Shown here piece after piece: positions 1-7,642 of a DNA stretch of 10,061 nt (the first letter of the stretch is position 1; each line of letters starts with the position of its first letter). Under the pieces are notes generated by a model. The model was not told the DNA's origin. It worked only from the letters and a program-made list of their open reading frames with translations, and ran no database searches. A program made the position numbers and the translations under genes. The stretch is from Gryganskiella cystojenkinii (taxonomy: Eukaryota; Mortierellomycota; Mortierellomycetes; Mortierellales; Mortierellaceae): NCBI GenBank assembly GCA_015852425.1, contig JAAAIG010000989.1:3073-13133 (forward strand). The letters run 5' to 3'.

Positions 1-20
1 CAATAAAGTTTGTGTGTCAT
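1..20 (+). terminator. Possible poly(A) signal of an upstream gene
   Basis: AATAAA lies at 2-7 and is followed by a GT-rich stretch (8-18). This resembles the 3' end of a + strand gene lying before the window. With no upstream sequence it cannot be confirmed, and AATAAA can occur by chance. Confidence 0.3.
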
Positions 21-302
21 CTTCGATCATTGAATTGTTAAGGGTCTCTGGCGTCCATCTTATCTCAAGACAGAGACGGTGTTTCCAGCCTTAAAAGAAA
101 AAGATCCTCGTCCCCCTTTCTTTTTTTTCTTTTTTTTCTTCACCAAACCCCCCTCTCTCTCTGCACATCCCCTCTTTCCTCTGGACTGATCGATATCCGA
201 CCAAGTATCATCTTTACCACCAAGGAACCCCCACTCACCCACAACCCTCTCCCTTCATTCTCATCCTCAAAACAGTTCCTTCCCTTCGACCAAATTGACA
301 TC
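8..302 (+). promoter_or_regulatory. Promoter / 5' leader region of the carbamoyl-phosphate synthase gene
   Basis: This gene-free stretch holds an uninterrupted pyrimidine run at 111-141 and a second C/T-rich run at 148-162, typical of fungal core promoters and leaders. I see no clear TATA box and no TGACTC (Gcn4-type) site. No ATG occurs on the + strand anywhere in 1-302, so the ATG at 303 is the first available start and no upstream ORF can regulate it from within this interval. The transcription start is not identifiable from sequence alone. Confidence 0.5.
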
Positions 303-3300
303 ATGTACAAACAACTCTGCAACAAAGCTCCAAGTGCTCTTCTCCCAAGCAAAGTCCCTTCTGTTTTGCTTTCCAACTCCCTCGTCTCCTTGAAACCTCT
401 TCACGGTTCCAAGAATGCGACTGGCCACGCCCTGCCTTTGTTGTCCACCCGAGCCATGCTGCACACGGCCGGTTCCACAAACGTTCGCGCCCCAATGATG
501 GCATCGCTCTCTGGATCAAAGCGATCCGCGAGGTCCCTGGGCTTTGCACAGGCTGGCCTTAAATCCTTTTCATTGTCGCAGGCTCGCTGGCTCTCTAAGT
601 CTGCGGAGACCCATCATCAGCAGCCTGGATCTGGACAGTTGGTGTCTCCCACGAAAAAGCTGGTCTCAGAAGCCATTCTGGCCGACGTGCCTCTTGTCGA
701 GGTCAAGAAGGTCCTCGTGGTCGGTTCGGGTGGATTGACTATTGGACAGGCCGGAGAGTTTGATTACTCAGGTACAGTGGATTGCGATGGATATATCTGA
801 GTTCAATGTGCTGGCTATATCGCCACTACATGATGCCCTAGTCGCCAGTGCTCCGAAAAAGCGTAGATCAACAAGGCTGCGATCAGATCAGAGCTTTAAT
901 TTTTCGAATTTTTTACATCAAGGACAGTCACAGATCACTCACTCGCTTTTTTTTTTCTTTTTCAAAAAACAGGATCGCAGGCAATCAAGGCTTTGAAAGA
1001 GTCCAATATCGAAACTGTCCTTGTTAACCCAAACATTGCCACCATCCAGACCTCCCATGCCCTCGCAGACACCGTCTATTTTTTGCCCGTCACTCCCGAG
1101 TACCTCGAGTACATCATTGAGCGTGAACGTCCCGATGGCATCCTCCTCACTTTTGGTGGTCAGACGGCCCTGAACTGTGGCATTCAGTTGGACAAGATGG
1201 GAATCTTTGATAGACTCAACGTCAAAGTCTTGGGAACCCCAATCAGGACACTCCTCGTCAGCGAGGATCGAGATCTCTTTGCCAAGGCCCTCAATGGTAC
1301 TTAACAAGAGCCATTCTTAAATTCGTCCTTCCTCATCGTCATTGTAATTTCTAAACCTCACTTTTTTTTGTGATTCATTTTAATCTCTAGAAATCGACAT
1401 TCCTGTCGCGCAGTCCGTTGCCGTTAACAACATGAAGGATGCATTGGCGGCCGCCGATGATATTGGCTACCCTGTTATCATCCGCTCTGCATTCTCCCTT
1501 GGAGGCCTGGGATCGGGGTTTGCATCTAATGCAGCAGAGCTGACCGAGCTTGGCACAAAGTCGCTGACGCTCTCTCCTCAGATTCTCGTCGAGAAATCGA
1601 TGAAGGGATGGAAGGAAGTTGAGTACGAAGTTGTTCGCGATGCTGCCAACAACTGTATCACCGTTTGCAACATGGAGAACTTTGATCCTCTCGGAACCCA
1701 CACCGGTGATTCCATCGTTGTTGCCCCTTCGCAGACTCTCAGTGATGAAGAGTATCATATGCTTCGAACTGCTGCCATCAAGATTATCCGCCACCTGGGA
1801 GTCGTGGGCGAATGCAATGTACAGTATGCTCTTCATCCTGAGAGTTTGGAATACAAGGTCATTGAAGTGAATGCTCGCCTCAGTCGTTCAAGGTAAGCAC
1901 AAATTTAGAAAAAAAAAATGAATCGGTTGTCTGCAGCTCTGCCTTCATTTTGTATTCATTTGAAGAAAGGTCCAATATTCTGACTTCTATACGTTGCTAA
2001 AACCATTTAGTGCTCTAGCCTCAAAAGCTACCGGCTACCCTCTCGCTTTTATCGCTGCGAAGATCGCGTTGGGTCATACACTTCCCAACCTTCGAAACTC
2101 TGTCACAAAGACGACGACGGCTTGTTTTGAGCCTTCTTTGGATTACATTGTCACAAAGATCCCTCGCTGGGATTTGGCAAAGTTCCAGCACGTTTCGCGA
2201 GAGATCGGTTCCTCCATGAAGTCTGTGGGCGAGGTAATGGCCATTGGACGCACATTCGAGGAGTCTTTCCAGAAGGCCATTCGCCAAGTTGACCCTCAGT
2301 TCAAGGGCTTCCAGGCCTTGGAATTCGCTGACGTCGATAAAGTTTTGGCGAATCCCACAGACCGTCGCTTGTTTGCCATTGGTGATGCCATGATCAACAA
2401 GGGATACACGGTCGATCAGGTCCATGATATCACCAAGGTCGACAAGTGGTTCCTTCACAAGTTGTCCAACATTGTTGCTGTCCACAAGGAACTTGGCAAG
2501 TTCGACATCAAGAACCTGCCTTTTGAGTTGCTTCACGAAGCCAAGCGCAAGGGATTCGCGGACGCTCAGATTGCAGGACTATTGGCCAAGAAGTCTACCG
2601 AGGACGTGATCCGCGCCACTCGCAAGCACATGGGAATTGTGCCTTTTGTCAAACGTATCGATACGTTAGCTGCAGAGTTCCCGGCTGACACCAATTACCT
2701 TTACACCACCTACAACGCATCATCGCATGATGTCAATTTTACGGATAAGGGTACCATGGTTCTCGGATCTGGCGTTTACAGGATCGGGTCCTCTGTAGAG
2801 TTCGACTGGTGCGGCGTGTCTTGCATTCGCGCCCTTCGTGAACTCGGAAAGAAGACAGTCATGGTGAACTACAACCCCGAGACTGTCTCCACTGACTTTG
2901 ACGAGTGCGACCGCTTGTACTTTGAGGAACTGTCATATGAGCGCGTCATGGACATTTACGAGCAAGAGCAGGCCCAAGGTGTCGTGGTTTCTGTCGGAGG
3001 TCAGCTCCCCCAAAACATTGCTCTTCGTCTACATGAGAACAATGCCAAGGTCTTGGGTACGTCCCCAGTGATGATCGACGCGGCCGAGGATCGTTACAAG
3101 TTCAGCAAGATCCTGGATACTATCGGAGTTGATCAGCCCGAGTGGAAGGAACTGACGTCGTTAGATCAAGCCTCCAAATTTGCGGATCAAGTTGGATATC
3201 CAGTGCTGATCCGTCCATCGTATGTTCTCTCTGGAGCAGCGATGAATGTCGCTCACACGCCCGAGGCCCTTCATCGGTGCTTGACCCTTGCCGCCGATGT

Positions 3301-4372
3301 GTCTCCTCTTCACCCAGTCGTCATCACAAAGTTCATTGCTGGAGCCCAAGAGATTGATATTGATGCAGTGGCTCATGAGGGCAAGTTGATTGTCCACGCT
3401 ATTTCTGAGCATGTGGAGAATGCAGGCGTCCACTCGGGTGATGCCACCCTGGTCCTTCCCTCTCGCGACATCAAGCCCGATACGAAGTCGAAGCTCAAGA
3501 CTATTGCCGAGAAACTGGCAAAAGCCTTCCAAATCACTGGACCTTTCAACATGCAGATCATCCATAAACCATCGAGTGATGACAGTCAGGAACCGGTCCT
3601 CAAGGTGATTGAGTGCAATATTCGAGCCTCGCGTTCGTTCCCTTTCGTGTCCAAGGTCCTCGGACACAATTTTATTACTACTGCCACCCATGCTCTGTGC
3701 GACAAGGACGTTCCGGCGCCTCAGGATTTGATGGCAAAGGACTACGACTACCAAGCTGTCAAGGTCCCTCAATTCTCTTGGACCCGTCTTGGAGGGGCCG
3801 ATCCCTTCTTGGGTGTAGAGATGGCATCTACGGGCGAGGTGGCGTGCTTTGGCCGCGATAAGGAAGAAGCATATTTGTCTGCTATTCAGAGTGTCCAGAA
3901 CTTCAAGCTTCCAGCCCAAAACTCAAGCGTACTTCTGAGTTCCGATGAATTGACCACGCCAAATGATCTGTCCAACATCGGAAAGGGTCTCAAGCAGTAT
4001 GGTGTAAACATCGTCACTATGTCCAAGCACACTCAAAAGAGTCTAGAGCAGGCCGGTGTCTCGTGTAAATTTGTGAGCGCACCAGAGTCTCTCCCAAAGA
4101 TGCACAAGGTCTTGGCCGGCGAGAACGTGCAGATGGTTATCTCGTTGGCGAGAAACAGGGCACAGGATGTCACTGATAAGGAGTATATGATCCGTCGCGC
4201 TGGAGTCGACTCTGGTATTTCACTCATTAATGACGAGAAGTGTGGAGTCCTCTTTGTCAACTCGATCAACAAGAACGTCGAACGCAAGGCAGCTCTGTCT
4301 AAGAGCAAGGACTCAAGCAGCATTCCCGCAGAAGTCAAGTCGTGGGCCGAGTTTGTTGGAGGACGTTACTGA
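303..4372 (+). CDS. CPA2: Carbamoyl-phosphate synthase, arginine-specific, large subunit (mitochondrial type)
   Basis: Exons are 303-771, 973-1296, 1391-1892 and 2011-4372, giving 1218 residues. The enzyme makes carbamoyl phosphate from bicarbonate, ATP and ammonia passed from a separate glutaminase subunit (not in this window), feeding arginine synthesis. The first 101 residues contain no Asp or Glu and many Arg, Lys and Ser, which fits a mitochondrial presequence. Catalysis starts near residue 135 ([19 protein letters not shown]). The first ATP-grasp half shows SLGGLGSG (300-307), EKSMKGW (332-338) and [10 protein letters not shown] (423-432). A linker/oligomerisation region follows (PFVKRID at 643, NYLYTTYN at 660). 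The second half shows [11 protein letters not shown] (683-693), EIDIDAV (879-885), ENAGVHSGD (901-909) and [13 protein letters not shown] (965-977). An MGS-like C-terminal domain spans about 1069-1218. The yeast cytosolic enzyme is about 1118 residues; the extra length here is mostly N-terminal. No glutaminase or aspartate transcarbamylase domain is fused, which argues against the pyrimidine-pathway CAD-like protein. A is at -3 of the start. No key motif is missing. Confidence 0.96.
772..972 (+). other. Intron 1 of the carbamoyl-phosphate synthase gene
   Basis: The intron is 201 nt, GTACAG to AACAG, with a T-rich tract at 947-963 just before the acceptor. Phase 1: the split codon restores Gly in the conserved [12 protein letters not shown] motif, which fixes both splice sites. 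Reading through reaches a stop at 798-800. Confidence 0.93.
1297..1390 (+). other. Intron 2 of the carbamoyl-phosphate synthase gene
   Basis: The intron is 94 nt, GTACTT to CTCTAG. It is phase 1 and the junction restores Glu in [12 protein letters not shown]. An in-frame TAA at 1302-1304 makes removal necessary. Confidence 0.93.
1893..2010 (+). other. Intron 3 of the carbamoyl-phosphate synthase gene
   Basis: The intron is 118 nt, GTAAGC to TTTAG, with a branch-like GCTAAAAC shortly before the acceptor. It is phase 2 and rebuilds Ser432 in the ATP-grasp motif [18 protein letters not shown]. Confidence 0.95.
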
Positions 4373-4456
4373 TGGGGCGGCTAGTTTATCTCAGCCCTGG
4401 GAACCGGCTGTTTGTTCCCTCGTGACTTGGTCGCAATCTACAGCATCAGCATTTTC

Positions 4457-4475
4457 GTTTTGTTTTGTTTTGTTT
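4457..4475 (+). repeat. (TTTTG)n microsatellite in the 3' UTR
   Basis: Three copies of GTTTT followed by a shorter GTTTG unit. It lies about 85 nt after the stop codon, inside the likely 3' UTR. Confidence 0.7.
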
Positions 4476-4509
4476 GTTCCTTTCTTCCACCAGATTCTAA
4501 TCCAAGTCA

Positions 4510-4554
4510 CCCCTTTTTTTCTTTCTTTTTTTTTTTCCTTTTTTCCTTTTTTTT
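4510..4554 (+). repeat. 45-nt uninterrupted pyrimidine tract
   Basis: Positions 4510-4554 are all C or T, mostly T. The tract lies in the likely 3' UTR. It may bind poly(U)- or polypyrimidine-binding proteins, or simply be low-complexity sequence prone to length variation. Confidence 0.75.
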
Positions 4555-4997
4555 ATTTTTTGTTTCCATTTTGGACGGTTCCAGTGCAACAGTCAGATGT
4601 TGATATCAGGCGGGAAATTGCACATTCTTTTGGTCGAGAAGGTCGCTTTTGCAACGAGCTGGTTCACTGTTGTTCCCGAAACCTCAACTTCTTTTTTTTC
4701 ATCGCGTTTTCTGTGCTGTCCCATCTCTTTTTGGTCGAAGAGGTTGGCGCACTCAAGTGCTTTTCATCTGTCCGTTTACAATTCCAAAGTCTGCCCCTCC
4801 CTTCATTTCCTTTCGTTTTCGTCCCTCCTTTTTCGCTCTTGTCCACTATTTCTTTCAGTTGTGTCAATTATGTCTTCCTTTTGGTCGGGGAAAGACGTTC
4901 GGGGTCGGTGTTGTCATCCAACCAGCTCCCGAGCAGACGAAAGCAGAGAGGCGAAGTGCCTTGGGCTCATGAGACTTTCAGACATGTGAGGAAAAAA

Positions 4998-5003
4998 AAT
5001 AAA
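4998..5003 (+). terminator. Likely poly(A) signal of the carbamoyl-phosphate synthase gene
   Basis: AATAAA lies within an A-rich stretch (4992-5005) and is followed by T/G-rich sequence (5029-5060). It is the only clear AATAAA between the stop codon at 4372 and the next gene, implying a 3' UTR of about 650 nt. An earlier unmarked cleavage site in the T-rich part is possible. Confidence 0.5.
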
Positions 5004-5023
5004 AACCAAAATTATTGAAACTT

Positions 5024-5060
5024 GAATCTTGGGTGAATCTTGGGTGCACTTTTGAATCTT
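5024..5060 (+). repeat. 11-bp tandem repeat plus partial third copy
   Basis: GAATCTTGGGT occurs at 5024-5034 and again immediately at 5035-5045. A partial copy, TGAATCTT, follows at 5053-5060. It sits 20-60 nt after the likely poly(A) signal. Confidence 0.75.
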
Positions 5061-5114
5061 CGTGACTGCTTTCTTTTGTGCAACACGCATTGAAACTTAA
5101 AAAAAAAGACAGCC

Positions 5115-5237
5115 ATGTGGTTCCATTGTTTCATTCATTCTTTCTTTCATTTCTCACCTTTTTTTACGCTGTTTCTTCTAATCTTTTTATTGTCATCACC
5201 GCCACCACACCAAATACAACCCAAGTACTGTTACTAA
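5115..5237 (+). promoter_or_regulatory. 40-codon upstream ORF before the CHY-RING gene
   Basis: An ATG at 5115 opens 40 codons that stop at TAA 5235-5237, five bases before the main ATG at 5243. The encoded peptide starts MWFHCFIHSF and is Phe/Leu/Ser rich. It is out of frame with the main ORF. If the transcript begins upstream of 5115, ribosomes would meet it first. It could equally lie upstream of the transcription start or be removed by a leader intron. Confidence 0.35.
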
Positions 5238-5242
5238 GCGCA

Positions 5243-7468
5243 ATGTCGAGGACCCCTAGTGTTTACAGTGATGCGCCAGAGATACCTGCAGACGAAACCA
5301 TGGAGCACGAGTCCAGTACCACTTGCGAATCAACGCCATCGACTCTCCTATTTTCACAACGTCAGTTGCAACATCATCATCAACAGCAGTTTAATTATCA
5401 AGGTCCTGCGAGGCCAACCGCCATGGTAGAGTACGATCCAGATGCTGATCCTATCGAGCAAGATGCCCAACCAGACGAGGACGAAAGAGAGATGGACGAC
5501 GGAGACGATTGCGATGATTGTGAGCAGGACGTTGGCGGCGACGACGAAGAAGCTGCAGCAGAGGTCGATGCGCTGCCGATGAGAACTACAGGTGCAGGGT
5601 TCATCACCCAACTTGGAGGGGCCAGTCAGATGGATATTGACGATGCCCCAGACAGGCTGCCGTCGTCTTCAGAAGAGACGGAAATGCAGATCGACCACGC
5701 TCCTTTAATTTCGGCGGAATCACAGGTACCTTCTAATACAAACGACGCATGGCAAGCGACCGCTGTTACTTCGGAGCAACCTACGACGACACAGGTGGGA
5801 ATAGAATCAAGATCGCCAGGCTCAATGTCAAATTCTGGGCGGAGGTTAATACAAAATGCGACTTCTATACCAGCGACAGTTACCCCTATTGGAAGAGCTG
5901 TCTCTGTCCCAGTTGTCGATGAGAAGGCGCAAGCAGAGCTCAGGCGCAAGATCATGGAAATCCAGCGGGACCCCAAAATCAGTTTCCCTGAAAAAGCTGG
6001 ACTGATCCAGGTAGGTTGGTTGTCAGCCACATTTAAGCGAAGACTTTGATCCATTTCCTGGCACACCACTAATCACGAAGTCCACCTGTCGGGACCATCT
6101 TAGAAACTCATGTCGGGAAAGTGGCAGGAGTCACAAAAGACTGCTGAAAGCTCTGAAGGAGAATCTGGAGATGCAACTGAAGACGACTTGAAGACTACCT
6201 ACTTCGTGAGTGCCTCAACTTTTCAAGATTCACCGCTGCTCTCACGAATTGTTCGCATCATTCTTTAGCATGCTCTAATATTTCAATCAACGGTAGAATG
6301 AAGAGCTAAATCAGCTGGGCTGCAAGCACTACCGTCGTGGATGCAAGCTAAAGGCAAACTGTTGTGGCAAATGGTTCAACTGCCGGTTCTGTCACGATGA
6401 CGCTAGTGACCACACCATCGTCCGGTACGTTATCCAGTGTGACTTCATGTGCTTTAAAAGAGATTTCGCTCTGACGCCTTCACTTTCTATTTTCGTTTAG
6501 GAGTGAAACAAAGCTGATGCTTTGCATGCATTGTAAAACAATTCAAGATGCTGCTCAATCGTGTCAGTCATGTAAAGCGCAACTAGCCGTTTACTATTGC
6601 GACGTATGCAAGCTTTGGGACGACGCTCCTCAGAAGCCTATCTACCACTGCGAGGACTGTGGTATCTGTAGAGTCGGTCAGGGCCTCGGACGCGATTACT
6701 TTCACTGCAAAAAGTGTAATGTTTGCATGACGATCGGACTGCAGGGGAAGCACAAGTGTATCGAACGGAACCTTGAGTGTGACTGCCCTATCTGCGGCGA
6801 ATACATGTTTACAAGTACAACTACTGTGATCTTTATGGTAAGAAGTCTTACCGCTGTTGCTGCATCGCGGGAACACAACAACGAGTGCTACGAGTCTTGA
6901 GAAGAATGCTCACCGCCTGGCCTTTATGTGCTCTATCTAGCCTTGCGGACACTGCATTCACGCCAAATGTCATGAAGATTACACAAAAACGTCGTATCAA
7001 TGCCCAACTTGTTGGAAGTCGCTCGGAGATATGACTGCTTACTACTCAAAGATCGATAGTTTGCTCGCGGAACAGACTATGCCTCCAGACTATGCCAACA
7101 TTTTCTCGATTGTCCTGTGCAACGATTGCGAGGTAAAGTCGGAGGCACCATATCATTTCCTCTATCACAGATGCGACAAGTGCAAAGGATACAACACCAA
7201 AGTTCTTGAGACGTTCAAGCGGGTGGCGGATGGCCAGGTGCAGGCTGTAGAGAACGCGACGGCGGGAGGTCCTTCTGGTACTGCCCCCGAGAACAACTTA
7301 TCAGGCAGCAACCATAGCCCAAGCGGACCTTCTTCGACGCCGTCTGGATATCCTTCAGCTGCAACAGGAGGATCGAGTTCTACGGCACGACCGCGATCGC
7401 CAGTTATGGACGGAAATGCTTCTGGGGACATGTCCATGGCTGGCATCTCGGGTAATTCTGCGCCTTAG
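5243..7468 (+). CDS. CHY / CTCHY / RING-H2 zinc-finger protein, Pirh2 (RCHY1)-type E3 ubiquitin ligase
   Basis: Exons are 5243-6010, 6104-6205, 6297-6424, 6501-6837 and 6941-7468, giving 620 residues. Residues 1-225 are low-complexity, with an acidic stretch near 63-110 (runs of D/E). A short conserved-looking segment EKAGLIQKLM (250-259) follows. The CHY finger begins GCKHYRRGCKL (298-308) and runs through FCHDDASDH (321-329), CMHC (341-344) and CQSC (354-357). The CTCHY finger includes YYCDVCKLWDD (364-374), YHCEDCGICR (381-390), FHCKKCNVC (400-408) and KHKC (416-419). The RING ligands are C428, C431, C447, H449, H452, C455, C466 and C469, a C3H2C3 pattern. A zinc ribbon follows (C505, C508, C523, C526). 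The tail from about 540 is Ser/Gly/Pro-rich. In animals and plants this order marks E3 ligases that pass ubiquitin from an E2; human Pirh2 targets p53. The substrate here is unknown. The start at 5243 is the first in-frame ATG; ATG 5300 is a weaker alternative. Confidence 0.92.
6011..6103 (+). other. Intron 1 of the CHY-RING gene
   Basis: The intron is 93 nt, GTAGGT to CTTAG, phase 0, with a branch-like CACTAAT at 6067-6073. It joins EKAGLIQ to KLMSGKW. Without removal the frame stops at 6047-6049. Confidence 0.88.
6206..6296 (+). other. Intron 2 of the CHY-RING gene
   Basis: The intron is 91 nt, GTGAGT to GGTAG, phase 0. A closer acceptor-like TTTAG at 6264-6268 would lead to an in-frame TGA after ten codons. 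The distal acceptor at 6296 gives an open frame into the CHY finger and is preferred. Confidence 0.85.
6425..6500 (+). other. Intron 3 of the CHY-RING gene
   Basis: The intron is 76 nt, GTACGT to TTTAG, phase 2. It rebuilds Arg333 between SDHTIV and SETKLMLCMHC inside the CHY finger. Confidence 0.93.
6838..6940 (+). other. Intron 4 of the CHY-RING gene, splitting the RING finger
   Basis: The intron is 103 nt, GTAAGA to TCTAG, phase 0. It separates the first RING ligand pair (C428, C431) from the other six. Read-through adds 20 residues and stops at 6898-6900, leaving a protein without a complete RING. Confidence 0.93.
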
Positions 7469-7492
7469 CCCTTCCAAATGCGATGACGGAAT

Positions 7493-7507
7493 AATAAAAA
7501 AAATAAA
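7493..7507 (+). terminator. Overlapping poly(A) signals of the CHY-RING gene
   Basis: Two AATAAA hexamers lie at 7493-7498 and 7502-7507, 24-39 nt after the stop codon. A T-rich stretch follows. The 3' UTR would be very short. Confidence 0.6.
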
Positions 7508-7532
7508 GTTTTCAATCTTTTGCGAAGCGTTA

Positions 7533-7547
7533 TTTTTTTTTTTTTTT
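7533..7547 (+). repeat. T15 homopolymer in the PWWP gene promoter region
   Basis: Fifteen consecutive T lie about 95 nt before the PWWP gene start. Such poly(dA:dT) tracts often mark fungal promoters. Confidence 0.7.
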
Positions 7548-7642
7548 AAATTTTTACCGTTTTCTTTTCCTTGACCATCCTCGGCAAGATCATCTACCAC
7601 CGGCAAACGCAGATCAAGGAATCAAACATCACGACATCCATC

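Larger units (their letters stand above)
4373..5242 (+). other. Long T-rich 3' UTR and intergenic spacer
   Basis: This 870-nt gene-free stretch holds the carbamoyl-phosphate synthase 3' UTR and the promoter/leader of the CHY-RING gene. It contains a (TTTTG)n repeat, a 45-nt pyrimidine run, a poly(A) signal near 4998, a short tandem repeat and an upstream ORF. Open frames crossing it (for example 4230-5018 and 4597-4989) encode Phe/Ser/Leu-rich peptides without domains, as expected from T-rich DNA, so I do not call them genes. No tRNA-like or other RNA gene was seen. Confidence 0.6.
7469..7642 (+). promoter_or_regulatory. Short spacer: 3' end of the CHY-RING gene and promoter/leader of the PWWP gene
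   Basis: Only 174 nt separate the two coding regions. Poly(A) signals lie near its start, then a run of 15 T at 7533-7547 and pyrimidine-rich sequence to about 7580. No ATG occurs from 7508 to 7642. The T run is a plausible nucleosome-depleted promoter element; this is inference. Confidence 0.5.

Noticed and set aside
1..302. Arginine-responsive leader peptide as in the Neurospora small-subunit gene
   Set aside because: That control belongs to the small-subunit gene, and no ATG exists in this leader to start such a peptide.
3161..3919. 252-codon open frame on the minus strand inside the carbamoyl-phosphate synthase gene
   Set aside because: It lies wholly opposite a highly conserved coding exon, shows no domain I recognise, and is best explained by the codon bias of the + strand gene.
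4230..5018. 262-codon + strand frame running through the 3' UTR
   Set aside because: It overlaps the end of the synthase gene out of frame, then reads T-rich low-complexity sequence as Phe/Ser/Leu. No domain or splice context supports it.
5078..5242. N-terminal extension of the CHY-RING protein upstream of 5243
   Set aside because: The extended frame begins at GTG, not ATG, and encodes a Phe/Leu-rich stretch from T-rich leader DNA. The first in-frame ATG is 5243.
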